A stretch of DNA of 64,000 bases from Bradyrhizobium genosp. SA-3 (GCF_004212635.1 NZ_PSRT01000029.1:1-64000); one strand, 5' to 3'; counted from the stretch's first letter, positions 1 to 10,444 are shown. Notes: generated by a model not told the origin, from the sequence alone. Numbers and translations are program-made.

Positions 1-224
1 CTGGTGCGCCCCCACGCGGCCTTCGCCGCATGCGCCGCGTCGAGGGCCGCCTCGACATCCTGCGCGTCGGAGCGCGCGATCTCGCAGACGACCTGGCCGG
101 TCACCGGCGAGGCATTGTCGAAATACTTGCCCGAGATCGGCGCGACGAATTTGCCGCCGATGAAATTGTCATAGCGTTCGGCGAAGGGAACTTTGGTGAC
201 GCTGAGGAATTCCACCTTGTTCAT
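1..224 (-). CDS. Aldehyde dehydrogenase, N-terminal fragment (runs off left edge)
   Basis: Only the first ~74 residues are in the window. They read [20 protein letters not shown], then a FIGGKFVAP stretch and a NASPVTGQ motif. This is the opening of NAD(P)-dependent aldehyde dehydrogenases of the AcoD/ExaC acetaldehyde-oxidising type. The catalytic Cys and Glu lie outside the window. The gene is downstream of, and on the same strand as, the GAF/Fis regulator at 510-1469. That pairing is typical of acetaldehyde or alcohol catabolism, so the regulator probably controls it. A perfect palindrome (340-359) and a long inverted repeat (418-497) lie between the two. The family call is firm; the substrate is inference. 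Confidence 0.85.
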   Translation of the reverse strand, partial: MNKVEFLSVTKVPFAERYDNFIGGKFVAPISGKYFDNASPVTGQVVCEIARSDAQDVEAALDAAHAAKAAWGRT

Positions 225-339
225 TGATCACTCCCGATGTTTGCTGTTCGCGCAATTCGTCGCGTGGTCGCGACTTGCGCCGACGATGATGCGGGAGGTG
301 TTTTCTGTCAGCCCGGGCGCGAGCGATGATGGCGCCGAC

Positions 340-359
340 CTGTCGCAGTTCTGCGACAG
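340..359. promoter_or_regulatory. Perfect 20-bp palindrome, candidate operator for the GAF/Fis regulator
   Basis: The sequence CTGTCGCAGTTCTGCGACAG is a perfect inverted repeat (9-bp arms, 2-bp centre). It lies 115 bases upstream of the aldehyde dehydrogenase start. Fis-type HTH regulators of the AcoR group bind dyads of about this size, so this is a likely binding site for the product of 510-1469. I saw no convincing sigma-54 -24/-12 pair between it and the start codon. Binding is inferred. Confidence 0.5.
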
Positions 360-417
360 TGGTGCTTGCCCGCTTCCTCAAAGCAAAGGGCAGAAGGAGC
401 GTTAGCGGCTTCCGCAT

Positions 418-497
418 CGTCATTGCGAGCGCAGCGAAGCAATCCAGAGTCCCTCCGCGGAAAGATTCTGGATTGCTTCGCTGCGCTCGCAATGACG
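418..497. repeat. Intergenic inverted repeat with 31-bp arms
   Basis: The arms at 418-448 (CGTCATTGCGAGCGCAGCGA...) and 467-497 are perfect inverted complements separated by 18 bases. It sits between the regulator and the aldehyde dehydrogenase, so the transcript would form a very stable hairpin. It resembles the short dispersed palindromes found many times in Bradyrhizobium genomes. It carries no ORF of its own. Confidence 0.85.
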
Positions 498-509
498 GAG
501 ACAGAAAGC

Positions 510-1469
510 TCAGTGGTTCAGCTCGAACCGCTTCAGCTTCCGATGCAGCGTGGCGCGGCTGACGCCGAGCGCCTTGGCGGCCGCCGAAACGTTGCCACCC
601 GCGCGGAGCAGCGCCCGCTGCAACACCGCGCGCTGACCGCCGGCAAGGTGGTCGTGTGCGGTGTCGCCGCCGAGGAGATCGGCGGCGGGCACCGGCTGCA
701 ACGCCCGGCCGAGGGCGATCCCGAGTCCGATCCGGGCAGAACGGGTTGCGCCGATCACGAGATCGTCCGCATCGACGGCAAGGAGGCCGCCGCAACTACC
801 ATCCGGGCCCTGCGTCAGCACGATGCGGGCATGGGTAAAGGCCCTGCGAAACAGGTCGGCCTCGATGCGCTTGGCCGCCTCGCCCGCCGCCAGCGCGATC
901 AGACTGGAGAACGCGTCGGTGCGGTCGGCGCGGCAGGAGGAGACGTCAAGCACGCCCGCGAGCGCCGCCTCATGGTCGTAGATCGGAACGGCGGTGCAGC
1001 TCAAAAGCGTGTTGCGGGCGAAGAAGTGCTGGTCGCGATCGATCGTCAGCGGACGCTGCTCGACGAGGCAGGTGCCGATGCCGTTGGTGCCCTGGTGCTC
1101 CTCGCTCCAGAGCGCGCCGGTCCACAGGCCCCAGGATTGAAACGTCGCATCGTCCCCCGGCGTGCCACGGCGATCGACCGGAACGCCCTCGCCGTCCGCG
1201 AGCAACACGCAACAGCCGCTCGCGCCGACGGCCTGATACAGCCGGTCCATCGCACCTTGCGCGGCCGCCAGCAGCGACGCGATGCGCTCGCGGGCCTGAA
1301 CCAGCTCAGCTTCGGTGAGCCGCATCGGTGAGTTGCGGCCGGCGGGATCGAGATGATGCAATCGGGACGAACGGCGCCACGAGGCCACGAGCGCGGACCG
1401 GGCCGCCTGGCCTGACGCGATGGCGGCCTCGACGCGGGCCGCGTGATGCGGGGGCGTTGACCCATTCAT
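510..1469 (-). CDS. AcoR-like GAF/Fis regulator without an AAA+ domain
   Basis: Protein of 319 aa. Residues ~60-200 form a GAF-type sensor (GASGCCVLLADGEG, then a NGIGTCLVEQRPLTI motif as in AcoR). A short PAS-like stretch follows at ~215-250, and a Fis-type HTH at the C terminus (NVSAAAKALGVSRATLHRKL). AcoR and its relatives are about 600-650 aa with a central sigma-54 ATPase. Here the Walker A (GESGTGKE) and GAFTGA motifs are absent and the sensor joins the HTH directly. It therefore cannot drive sigma-54 open-complex formation alone; it may be a repressor or a sigma-70-type activator. ATG 1469 is chosen because GGAGG lies 8 bases upstream; a GTG sits one codon earlier. It probably controls the adjacent aldehyde dehydrogenase. 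Confidence 0.8.
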   Translation of the reverse strand: MNGSTPPHHAARVEAAIASGQAARSALVASWRRSSRLHHLDPAGRNSPMRLTEAELVQARERIASLLAAAQGAMDRLYQAVGASGCCVLLADGEGVPVDRRGTPGDDATFQSWGLWTGALWSEEHQGTNGIGTCLVEQRPLTIDRDQHFFARNTLLSCTAVPIYDHEAALAGVLDVSSCRADRTDAFSSLIALAAGEAAKRIEADLFRRAFTHARIVLTQGPDGSCGGLLAVDADDLVIGATRSARIGLGIALGRALQPVPAADLLGGDTAHDHLAGGQRAVLQRALLRAGGNVSAAAKALGVSRATLHRKLKRFELNH

Positions 1470-1682
1470 CACTGTTTCCTCCGGAAGGCAGTCTAGGCAG
1501 TGCCGGCACGGCCCGGTTGATCATGCGTCAATCTTGGGCGACTGCGAGGCATGAGCCCCCTTGCTGTGGCGCCGTCAAGGCAGCCGACCGCTTTTTGGCC
1601 TACGACTTTCGGTACAGCCGAGGGCCGAGCTGGTGGCCACCGGCAGCCGCTTTCGGTGTCGGTTTCGAATGCAGCGAAAACG

Positions 1683-2000
1683 CTATTTCGCCGGGATCAT
1701 ACGAACGAGATCATGCGGGTTGACATAGTCGAGCTGGTAGCGCGCCCGCTCGTCCAGCATATCAGGATCGATCCTGGACGTGCGTAGCAACGAGACGCGC
1801 TGCTCGCTCCTGGCGCGCTCGCGCTTGAGCTGTGCCAGCTCGCTGGTCAGCGCGATGATCTCCTGGTCCAGCTCCTGGCGGGCATTGAGGCCGTATTTGC
1901 CGGTGTAGGCGTTGACGCCGAAATAGCCGACGATCGCCGCCGCCATCGCATAGAGGGCAAGGCCGGTCAGGATCGATTTCAGGCGCGCGCGCGAGACCAT
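1683..2000 (-). CDS. ftsB: Septum formation initiator FtsB/DivIC-like
   Basis: Protein of 105 aa. A short cytoplasmic N terminus is followed by one transmembrane helix (~residues 8-27, LTGLALYAMAAAIVGYFGVN). A coiled coil follows (~35-75, ELDQEIIALTSELAQLKRER), then a conserved tail ending in YVNPHDLVRMIP. This is the bitopic FtsB/DivIC divisome layout, where the periplasmic coiled coil pairs with FtsL/FtsQ. The reading frame runs open further upstream, but the membrane helix immediately after ATG 2000 fixes the start. In related genomes this gene lies near eno and pdhA; here four genes separate it from eno. Confidence 0.85.
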   Translation of the reverse strand: MVSRARLKSILTGLALYAMAAAIVGYFGVNAYTGKYGLNARQELDQEIIALTSELAQLKRERARSEQRVSLLRTSRIDPDMLDERARYQLDYVNPHDLVRMIPAK

Positions 2001-2100
2001 CTTGGGAAGATGGGACAGGTTGGTTAAGGGAGTGCTAACCGTTCTCTCCCTACGCCCACTCCAGCCACCGATCGCAACGAGGCAAGCTATCTCCCCGCGC

Positions 2101-2182
2101 CATGGCCGGGCCTGTCCCGGCCATCCACGTTCTATGCCTGGGATGACGAAGAACGTGGATGCCCGGGACAAGCCCGGGCATG
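2101..2182. repeat. Intergenic inverted repeat with 33-bp arms
   Basis: The left arm (2101-2133, beginning CATGGCCGGGCCTGTCCCGG) and right arm (2150-2182) are inverted complements with three mismatches and a 16-base loop. It lies between the FMN reductase stop and the ftsB start, upstream of ftsB. It belongs to a different family from the repeat at 418-497. The GGGCATGACGG end is familiar from dispersed rhizobial palindromes. Confidence 0.8.
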
Positions 2183-2213
2183 ACGGAGAGTTGAGCGGCC
2201 TTGGCTTCCAGTT

Positions 2214-2765
2214 TCAGCCGTGATGCTTCGCGACGTGGGCGGCGAAGGCGTCGATATAGGCCTGGAGCACAGGCTTCAGCGACTCCTTGACCAGATTGCC
2301 CTCGGCATCAAAGGCGTCGCCAATGGCGTTCAGATAGGTCTCCGGCTGTTGCATGATCGGGCCGGTAATACCAGGCAGGATGGTTTGCAAATGCTTGGCC
2401 GCGCTGACCCCGCCGAGCGGGCCCGGCGAATTGGAGATGATGCCGACCGGCTTGCCATTGAAGGAGCTCTTGCCATAGGGCCGCGAGGCGACGTCGATGG
2501 CGTTCTTCAGAGCGCCAGGGATGGAGCGGTTGTATTCAGGCGTGACGAAGATGACGCCGTCCGCCTTCTGAAGCTTCTCGCGGAACGCCAGCCAGTCCGC
2601 GGGCGGCGCGCCCTCGAGGTCCTGGTTGAAGAACGAGATGCCCGCCGGCGTGATCACCTCGAGCTTGAGCGAGCTAGGTGCGAGCTTGGCGAGCGCATTG
2701 GCGATCTTGAGCGAAAAGCCGGCCTTGCGCACGCTGCCGGCGATTACGACGATATTGTAGGCCAT
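2214..2765 (-). CDS. NADPH-dependent FMN reductase
   Basis: Protein of 183 aa with a flavodoxin-like fold. The N-terminal phosphate-binding loop reads IAGSVRKAGFSLKIANAL, and the family signature TPEYNRSIPGALKNAID is present. A conserved NSPGPLGG loop follows. Relatives (ChrR, YieF, AzoR-like) are soluble flavin enzymes that reduce FMN, quinones, chromate or azo dyes with NAD(P)H. ATG 2765 is chosen because the flavin-binding strand starts right after it; upstream in-frame codons do not look coding. Its physiological electron acceptor cannot be told from sequence. Confidence 0.85.
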   Translation of the reverse strand: MAYNIVVIAGSVRKAGFSLKIANALAKLAPSSLKLEVITPAGISFFNQDLEGAPPADWLAFREKLQKADGVIFVTPEYNRSIPGALKNAIDVASRPYGKSSFNGKPVGIISNSPGPLGGVSAAKHLQTILPGITGPIMQQPETYLNAIGDAFDAEGNLVKESLKPVLQAYIDAFAAHVAKHHG

Positions 2766-2981
2766 GGAATGTCCTTCGAACTTGAGCGGGAGTGCCGGGA
2801 GCGCACTTAAGCGATCCGGACCGATGGATGCAAGTGCATGAACCGGCTCGATTTGGAAACGCTGCGTTTCTCGAACGTACCCCTTGGCTTCTCCGGGCGA
2901 CATCGCGCCCTTTGACTGTTGGCCAAAACATTCGGGCCGCCAAGCGGCGGCCCGATCTCTCGCCCAAACGTCTAAGTCAGG

Positions 2982-3980
2982 TCAGATTGTCGGATTCCAG
3001 GCCGACGGGATCAGGCGATATTTGGCGCCGTCCTTCACGACATGCCCGACCGACGGGAAGGTGAAGTGGAAGCCGATCACGGTCGCTCTCTCGGCCGCCG
3101 CCATGTCGTAGAATTTGTGGCGGGTCGCCTGCGCCATCGCCGCATCATTGTCGAACATCACGTGCCAGTCCGGATTGCGCAGGAAGAATTCCGGAATGTT
3201 GGTGACATCGGACTGGATCAGCACTTTGGCATCGCCCGATGCGACCGCGAACGAGGTGTGGCCGGGCGTGTGGCCCGGCGTCGCGATCGAGGTGATGCCG
3301 GGCGCGACCTCCTTGCCCCACTCGTATTTGGTGACCTTGGATTCGAGGCCGGCAAAGGTCTTCTTCACGTTGGCGAAATAGTTCTTCATCATCGGGTTGG
3401 ACTCGGCCTTGGCGGTGTTGTCCTCGTTGGTCCAGAACTCCCAGTCCTTGCCCGGCACCATGATCTCTGCATTCGGGAAGGCGAGCGCGCCATCGGCGAG
3501 ACGGATGCCGTTAGTGTGATCAGGATGCAGATGCGACAGCAGCACGACGTCGATGTTCTTGGGGTCGACGCCAGCGGCCTGGAGATTTTGCAGGGTGCGG
3601 CCGACAGCGCCCTTGCTCGGCTCGAGATTGGCGACGCCATTGCCGGTGTCGATCAGCACGAGCTTGGAGCCGGTGTTGATGAGCTGCGGATTGAACGGCA
3701 CCGTGACCATGCCCTTCGGCATGTAGGCCGCCTCGCCCGCGGCCAACGCTTCATCCTTCGGAATGTTGGCGACGAACTTTTCCGGCATCGGGAAGGTGCG
3801 CGCACCATCGTTGATCGAGGTGCACTCGTAGCTGCCGACCTTGTAGCGGTAGAAGCCCGGCGCCTGCGTCCCAGCCGGCGGCACTGAGGCATTGGCGGTG
3901 GTCGGTCCAAGCCCGGTAACGGCAGCCGCACTGAGGGCGGCGGCACCTGCGAGCAGGTGACGGCGATTGACGTCGGTCAT
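2982..3980 (-). CDS. Tat-exported metallo-beta-lactamase-fold hydrolase
   Basis: Protein of 332 aa. The N terminus NRRHLLAGAAALSAAAVTG followed by ANA is a twin-arginine-type signal peptide, so the enzyme is probably periplasmic. The zinc site is complete: SHLHPDH (HxHxDH), GHTPGHTSF, the Asp in QSDVTN and the His in GFHF. Size and motif order resemble lactonase-like hydrolases of the AidC/quorum-quenching type and related esterases. The genuine substrate is unknown. It is followed on the same strand by the FMN reductase but with a gap of about 215 bases. Confidence 0.8.
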   Translation of the reverse strand: MTDVNRRHLLAGAAALSAAAVTGLGPTTANASVPPAGTQAPGFYRYKVGSYECTSINDGARTFPMPEKFVANIPKDEALAAGEAAYMPKGMVTVPFNPQLINTGSKLVLIDTGNGVANLEPSKGAVGRTLQNLQAAGVDPKNIDVVLLSHLHPDHTNGIRLADGALAFPNAEIMVPGKDWEFWTNEDNTAKAESNPMMKNYFANVKKTFAGLESKVTKYEWGKEVAPGITSIATPGHTPGHTSFAVASGDAKVLIQSDVTNIPEFFLRNPDWHVMFDNDAAMAQATRHKFYDMAAAERATVIGFHFTFPSVGHVVKDGAKYRLIPSAWNPTI

Positions 3981-4100
3981 GCAGAGATCCCCTTCTGAAC
4001 GCCTTGCGGTTTTTCCGCTTTCAACGGCGGCGGGAATAATCCCCCGCTTCGCTCAGAAGGCAAGTCCCTTCTACCGGTGACGTGCCGTCGCACATCACGA

Positions 4101-5234
4101 TTATTTATTTGGGTTGATGAGGAATTTTTCACCGGTCGCACGTTTGGCGTACACCGCGATATTGGCGAGGTCGAGCGCCTCGGCAAGCGAGACCACCTTG
4201 GTGTAGTGGCTGGCGAAGGTGGTCTTGAGCTCGGACGCGATGCGCTGGCGCAGGCGGCCGATCTCGGCCGGACCGATCTTCTGAAGGAACGGCGTGAGCA
4301 GCCAGCCACCGACGCCCCAGCTCAGGCCGAACGAGCGGTTCAGCTCGGTCGGCCGCGTGTCGAGGCTGCCGTAGATATAGACCTGCTTGTACACGTTGGA
4401 GCCATAGCGGCTGTATTCCTTCGCGGTCTTGTTGGCCGCGATCTCCATGGCGGTCAGGATCTGGCTCGCCAGCTTGCCGCCGCCGATAGCGTCGAAGGCA
4501 ATCGTAGCGCCGGTCTCGACCAGCGCGTTGGTGAGGTCGTCCATGAAGCTCGCCGCGCTGGAATCCACAACATGCTTGGCGCCGATCTTGTGCAGGATGT
4601 CGGCCTGCTCCTTGCTGCGCACGATGTTGACGAGGCCGATGCCGTCCTTGATGCAGATCTTGTTGAGCATCTGGCCGAGATTGGAGGCGGCCGCCGTGTG
4701 CACCAGCGCCTTGTGGTTCTCCCGCCGCATCGTCTCGGTCATGCCGAGCGCGGTCAGCGGATTGACGAACCAGGAGGCGCCGTCGGCCGCCGTGGTGCCT
4801 GCCGGCAGCTCCATGACGTCGCGGACCTTCAGCACGCGATACTGAGTGTACATCGCGCCGCCGATCATCGACACCGTCTTGCCCATCAGCGCCTTCGCCG
4901 CATCCGATGATCCGGTCCGGATCACCGTGCCGGCCCCCTCGTTGCCGACCGGCAATGACTGATCGAACCTGGCCGCCATCATCCGCATCGCGCCCTCAGG
5001 CATTTTGGCGGTGATGACCGGCATCTCCTTGGTGCCGGAGGCCTGGGCAGCCGACATATCGGCGGCCCCGATCAGGAGCCCGAGGTCGGAAGGATTGATC
5101 GGGGTGGCTTCAACGCGGACCACGACCTCATCGTCGGCCGGCTCCGGTGTCGGGACATTCACGAGGGACAATTCCAGCTCGCCGCTCTTCTTCAGCAGCG
5201 AACGCAGTTGCAGTCCGGTGTTGCCGTCGCTCAT
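4101..5234 (-). CDS. Zinc-type alcohol dehydrogenase / quinone oxidoreductase family (MDR)
   Basis: Protein of 377 aa. It has a GroES-like N-terminal half (EVVVRVEATPINPSDLGLLI, VGNEGAGTVI) and a Rossmann domain (KALVHTAAASNLGQML, FDAIGGGKLASQIL). Zinc-ligand cysteines are missing, as in quinone oxidoreductases. It is longer than QorA (~325 aa) because of extra segments at ~60-90 and ~270-310. Such proteins reduce quinones or enones with NADPH. It lies 43 bases downstream of eno on the same strand and may be read through from it. Substrate not assignable. Confidence 0.75.
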   Translation of the reverse strand: MSDGNTGLQLRSLLKKSGELELSLVNVPTPEPADDEVVVRVEATPINPSDLGLLIGAADMSAAQASGTKEMPVITAKMPEGAMRMMAARFDQSLPVGNEGAGTVIRTGSSDAAKALMGKTVSMIGGAMYTQYRVLKVRDVMELPAGTTAADGASWFVNPLTALGMTETMRRENHKALVHTAAASNLGQMLNKICIKDGIGLVNIVRSKEQADILHKIGAKHVVDSSAASFMDDLTNALVETGATIAFDAIGGGKLASQILTAMEIAANKTAKEYSRYGSNVYKQVYIYGSLDTRPTELNRSFGLSWGVGGWLLTPFLQKIGPAEIGRLRQRIASELKTTFASHYTKVVSLAEALDLANIAVYAKRATGEKFLINPNK

Positions 5235-5277
5235 GTCGATCCTCCCCTGTCCGTCTTTCGCGAGTCGAAGCGCCGGC

Positions 5278-6579
<1,302 letters not shown>

Positions 6580-6733
6580 TTAGGGCTGATCGGTGCCGCG
6601 GGTCTTACACGGGCCGCAAGCAAATGTGAACGCTTGGACGAGCCGCTTCGACTGACGCGTGAAGCGCCTCAGATTATGTTTCGACAGCATCTCGTCGCGT
6701 CCAACCTCAATCCTAGACAGTCGGGGTAACGCC

Positions 6734-7711
6734 ATGAATCGCCGCCAGTTTCTTGCCTCGAGCGCCGTCCTCCTCGCCGTCCGCCCAAGTTTTGCGCAGG
6801 AAGCCCCGTTCCGGACGAAATACTTCCCGATCAGCCCAGGCATCGGCCTGCATGATCTCACGCCCGCTCCTGACGGCACCGTGTGGTTCACGGCGCAAGG
6901 CAAGGGCCTGCTTGGCAGACTCGATCCAAAGGATGGCACCTTCAAGACGGTCAGCCTCGGCCAGGGCGCCGCCCCGCACGGTGTGACCATCGGCCCCGAC
7001 GGCGCGCCATGGATCACCGAGGGCGGCCAGAATGCGATCGCGCGGGTCGATCCCGGCGATCTCAAGGTCACGCTGTTCCGCCTGCCGGAAAAGTTCGCTT
7101 CCGCCAATCTAAACACCGGCGTGTTCGATAAGGGAGGCACGTATTGGTTCACCGGGCAGTCCGGCTATTACGGCCGGCTTGTGCCGAAATCCGGCGAGAT
7201 GACGGTCTTCAAGGCACCAAAAGGCATCGGGCCCTACGGCATCACCGTCACGCCCAAGGGCGACATCTGGTACGCCTCCCTCGCCGGCAGCTACATCGCC
7301 AAAGTCGATCTTGCAAACGGCAATGCCCGCGTCGTGCAGCCGCCGACACCGAATGCGGGCTCACGGCGCGTCTGGTCGGATTCAAAGAGCCGGATCTGGG
7401 TCAGCGAGTGGAACAGCGGGCATGTCTCGGTGCACGATCCCGCCGACGGCTCGTGGAAGACATGGAAGCTGCCAGGCGAACGCCCCCGCGCCTATGCCGT
7501 CTATGTCGACGACAAGGACAGGGTCTGGCTGAGCGATTTCTCCGCCAACGCCATCGTCCGTTTCGATCCCACGACCGAGCGGTTCAACGTCTTCGCCAGC
7601 GACAAAGCCAACGCCAATGTGCGACAGCTCGACGGCAGGCCGGGCGAACTGTGGGGTTGCGAGTCCGGCAACGACCGGATCGTCATGATCCAGACGATCG
7701 CGGCCGGTTGA
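6734..7711 (+). CDS. Exported Vgb-like beta-propeller (virginiamycin B lyase family)
   Basis: Protein of 325 aa. The signal peptide is [21 protein letters not shown] with an RRxFL motif, so Tat export is likely. The rest is built from ~40-residue blades with recurring [33 protein letters not shown] and [11 protein letters not shown] motifs. This is the Vgb/SMP-30-like seven-bladed propeller pattern. Vgb enzymes open streptogramin B rings, but most family members have unknown roles, and I would not infer resistance. The next gene, queF, starts 50 bases downstream. Confidence 0.7.
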   Translation: MNRRQFLASSAVLLAVRPSFAQEAPFRTKYFPISPGIGLHDLTPAPDGTVWFTAQGKGLLGRLDPKDGTFKTVSLGQGAAPHGVTIGPDGAPWITEGGQNAIARVDPGDLKVTLFRLPEKFASANLNTGVFDKGGTYWFTGQSGYYGRLVPKSGEMTVFKAPKGIGPYGITVTPKGDIWYASLAGSYIAKVDLANGNARVVQPPTPNAGSRRVWSDSKSRIWVSEWNSGHVSVHDPADGSWKTWKLPGERPRAYAVYVDDKDRVWLSDFSANAIVRFDPTTERFNVFASDKANANVRQLDGRPGELWGCESGNDRIVMIQTIAAG

Positions 7712-7761
7712 CGGCCGCGCCATTTGCGTCCATCCCGGCACCGAAACAGGATGTGACGACG

Positions 7762-8214
7762 ATGGCGAAGAAATCCCTCCAGCTCGGCCGCGCGGTCGAG
7801 TGGCCGCACACACCGGAAGACGCCCAGCTCGACCGCGTGCCCAATCCGCAAAAGGGCACCGACTACATGGTGCGCTTCACCGTGCCGGAATTCACCTCGC
7901 TCTGCCCGGTCACGGGACAGCCGGATTTCGCGCATCTGGCGATCGACTACGCGCCGGGCGCGTGGCTGCTGGAGTCGAAATCGCTGAAACTCTACATCGC
8001 GAGCTTCCGCAATCACGGTGCCTTCCACGAGGACTGCACCGTGATGATCGGCAAGCGCATCGCGAGCGAAATCAAGCCGAAATGGCTCCGCATCGGCGGC
8101 TACTGGTATCCGCGCGGCGGCATCCCGATCGACGTGTTCTGGCAGACCGGCCGCGTGCCGAAGGGCCTGTGGGTGCCCGAGCAAGGCGTCGCGCCCTATC
8201 GCGGGCGGGGTTAG
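7762..8214 (+). CDS. queF: NADPH-dependent 7-cyano-7-deazaguanine (preQ0) reductase
   Basis: Protein of 150 aa, the short unimodular QueF type. It reduces the preQ0 nitrile to preQ1, the base inserted into tRNA on the way to queuosine. The catalytic Cys is in [14 protein letters not shown] and the proton-donor Asp in HGAFHEDC. The ESKSLKLY motif binds substrate and NADPH. The reading frame is open far upstream, but [10 protein letters not shown] at 7762 is the natural start. No other queuosine gene is nearby. Confidence 0.95.
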   Translation: MAKKSLQLGRAVEWPHTPEDAQLDRVPNPQKGTDYMVRFTVPEFTSLCPVTGQPDFAHLAIDYAPGAWLLESKSLKLYIASFRNHGAFHEDCTVMIGKRIASEIKPKWLRIGGYWYPRGGIPIDVFWQTGRVPKGLWVPEQGVAPYRGRG

Positions 8215-8254
8215 CTCCCTCTTGTCCAGCTTGGCGTGGCCCTGACCGACGTGC

Positions 8255-9463
8255 TCAGCCCCGCGCGTCTGACGGCGCCCGCAGCTTGAGCAGCTTCGCG
8301 CAAACGAAGCCCAGCACCACCATGATCACAGCGCTCGCGAACAGGGTCGGCATCTTGCCGGCATGCTGGAGGCCGAAGCCATAGGCGAGCGGACCGACGG
8401 TCTGCCCCATGAAGAAGAAGAACGAATGCAGCGACAGCGCGGTGGCGCGCGCCTCGACCGAGAGCTCGCTGGCGAAGACCTGGAGACAGCCATGGGCGAT
8501 GTAGAAGCCCCATCCCATCACGATGAGATTCAGGGCCTGCACTTCCCAGCGTGGGCCGAAGGCGACGGCAATGAGCTGTGAGGCAACCAGCGTCATGCCC
8601 GCGATCATCATGCCCTTCATGCCGAGCCAAGGCAGCAGGCGCGACACCGTCAGCGTGTAGAACAAGCCGCCGACCGCAAAGCCCGCGATGACGATGCCGG
8701 CGATCGAGAGCGAGGTCTGGCCGAGCTCGAACAGGAACGAGGCGATGTAGGGAAACAGGCCGAGCACGCAACAACCCTCGATGAACACGGCCGAGTAGCA
8801 GACATAGGCGTTCGGATTGGTGAAGATGGTGCGATAGCCGGCCTTCAGCGCCGACAGGCTCGTCTTCGGCGGATGCTTGACCTTGGCGCCGTGAAAGCCG
8901 GCGGCAACCGCGATCGAGGCGGCGATCACGAGTACGCCGAGCACTGCGAGCACGCCGCGCCAGCCGAGGAAATCGCCGATCAGCCCGGAGGCCGAGGCGC
9001 CGAGCAGATTGCCGGTCATCGCGCCGGCGAGCGTGCGGCTGATCGCGACCTGGCGTTTCTCCGGCCCAACGAGATCGCTGGTCAGGCTCAGCGCCACCGG
9101 AAACACGCCGCCCGAGCCGATGCCGGCGAGAATGCGGGTCGCAAACAAAACCGAGAACGAGGTCGAAAGCGCGCCGAGGATGTTGGCAAGGCCGAGCAGC
9201 GCGAGGCAGCCGATCATCAGCCGCGTCTTGCCGAACAGATCGGCGGCAGCGCCGATGATGGGCTGGATGATCGAGAAGGTGAAGGCGAACACCGCGGCAA
9301 AGCCCGCGGCGGTCGCGATGCTGACGCCAAAATCCTCGGCGACATGCGGCAGCACCGGGTCGAGCGCGCGGGCCGAGAGCGCTGCGGCGAAGCTTGCGCC
9401 TGATATGACGTAGAGCGCTGTCGGCAAGCCGTGATCGTGCGGCCGCGCCTCGCCGTGCTGCAT
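8255..9463 (-). CDS. MFS transporter, drug/metabolite efflux type
   Basis: Protein of 402 aa with about 12 hydrophobic segments. An MFS motif A-like loop between helices 2 and 3 reads GAAADLFGKTRLMIG, and RILAGIGSGGVFPVAL lies in helix 4. Length and layout fit 12-helix drug:proton antiporters of the AraJ/YdhP type in the inner membrane. Its ATG shares one base with the kdsA stop codon (TGATG), so it is translationally coupled to kdsA. Why a transporter follows kdsA is unclear; the substrate cannot be told. Confidence 0.8.
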   Translation of the reverse strand: MQHGEARPHDHGLPTALYVISGASFAAALSARALDPVLPHVAEDFGVSIATAAGFAAVFAFTFSIIQPIIGAAADLFGKTRLMIGCLALLGLANILGALSTSFSVLFATRILAGIGSGGVFPVALSLTSDLVGPEKRQVAISRTLAGAMTGNLLGASASGLIGDFLGWRGVLAVLGVLVIAASIAVAAGFHGAKVKHPPKTSLSALKAGYRTIFTNPNAYVCYSAVFIEGCCVLGLFPYIASFLFELGQTSLSIAGIVIAGFAVGGLFYTLTVSRLLPWLGMKGMMIAGMTLVASQLIAVAFGPRWEVQALNLIVMGWGFYIAHGCLQVFASELSVEARATALSLHSFFFFMGQTVGPLAYGFGLQHAGKMPTLFASAVIMVVLGFVCAKLLKLRAPSDARG

Positions 9464-10326
9464 CAGCGCGGGCCGGTTTTGACAGATTCTTTGGCGAGCG
9501 CGTCGAACGCCATCAGTCTAGCGATCAGCCCCTCGAATTCGCGCAGCGGCACCATGTTGGGGCCATCGGAGGGCGCGCGATCAGGATCGGGATGGGTCTC
9601 GATGAAGACGCCGGCCACGCCAACGGCGACAGCCGCGCGTGCCAGCACCGGCACGAATTCGCGCTCGCCGCCCGACGACGTCCCCTTCCCGCCCGGCTGC
9701 TGCACCGAATGGGTGGCGTCGAAGATGACAGGGGCGCCGGTGGTGCGCGCCAGGATCGGCAGCGCGCGCATGTCGGAGACCAGCGTGTTGTAACCGAAGG
9801 AGGCGCCTCGCTCGGTGACGAGCACGTTGGGATTGTTCGCGCTCGTGATCTTGGTCACGACATTCGCCATGTCCCAGGGCGCCAGGAACTGGCCCTTCTT
9901 GACGTTGACGACCTTGCCGGTCGCGGCCGCAGCGAGAAGGAGATCGGTCTGCCGGCACAGGAAGGCGGGTATCTGCAAGATGTCGACGGCCTGCGCTACC
10001 TCGGCGCATTGCGTGGCCTCGTGCACGTCGGTCAGCACGGGCAAACCGAGCGAGGAGCGGATTTCGGCGAAGATCGGCAGCGATTGCGCAAGGCCCAGCC
10101 CGCGCGCCGCGGATGCGCTGGTGCGGTTGGCCTTGTCGAACGAGGTCTTGTAGACGAGGCCGATCTTCAGCCGCGCGGCGATCTCCTTCAGCGCGGAGGC
10201 GACCTCCAGCGCATGCTGGCGGCTCTCGAGCTGGCACGGCCCGGCAATGACCGAGATCGGCAGGTCATTGCCGAATTTGACCGTGCCGATGGTGACGACC
10301 GGCGCCGCTGATGTCGTAGAGCTCAA
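9463..10326 (-). CDS. kdsA: 3-deoxy-8-phosphooctulonate (KDO-8-P) synthase
   Basis: Protein of 287 aa. It condenses phosphoenolpyruvate with arabinose 5-phosphate to make KDO-8-P for the LPS core. Conserved stretches: [78 protein letters not shown], and [15 protein letters not shown]. The start is taken as TTG 10326 with GAGGGA about 8 bases upstream; an in-frame ATG at 10377 would add residues outside the family. The KANR motif with an Asn-free metal site was not analysed further. Confidence 0.95.
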   Translation of the reverse strand: MSSTTSAAPVVTIGTVKFGNDLPISVIAGPCQLESRQHALEVASALKEIAARLKIGLVYKTSFDKANRTSASAARGLGLAQSLPIFAEIRSSLGLPVLTDVHEATQCAEVAQAVDILQIPAFLCRQTDLLLAAAATGKVVNVKKGQFLAPWDMANVVTKITSANNPNVLVTERGASFGYNTLVSDMRALPILARTTGAPVIFDATHSVQQPGGKGTSSGGEREFVPVLARAAVAVGVAGVFIETHPDPDRAPSDGPNMVPLREFEGLIARLMAFDALAKESVKTGPR

Positions 10327-10444
10327 GGCAAATCCCTCGTTTCGGCGCGACCATAGCCGTGATGAGGGTCGGATCAACCCTCTTCCGCCCGGGCCATCAG
10401 AATATCAGGGTTGCGCCAGGGTTCCTCGCCGCGCGAGGGAATCG

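Noticed and set aside
1503..1520. GGCACG...TTGA near 1505 as a sigma-54 promoter
   Set aside because: Spacing between the GG and GC-like elements is wrong (6 instead of 4 bases after GGCACG), and it points away from the aldehyde dehydrogenase.
6734..7711. Streptogramin resistance role for the Vgb-like propeller
   Set aside because: Fold similarity only; most members of the family are not resistance enzymes, and the protein is exported.
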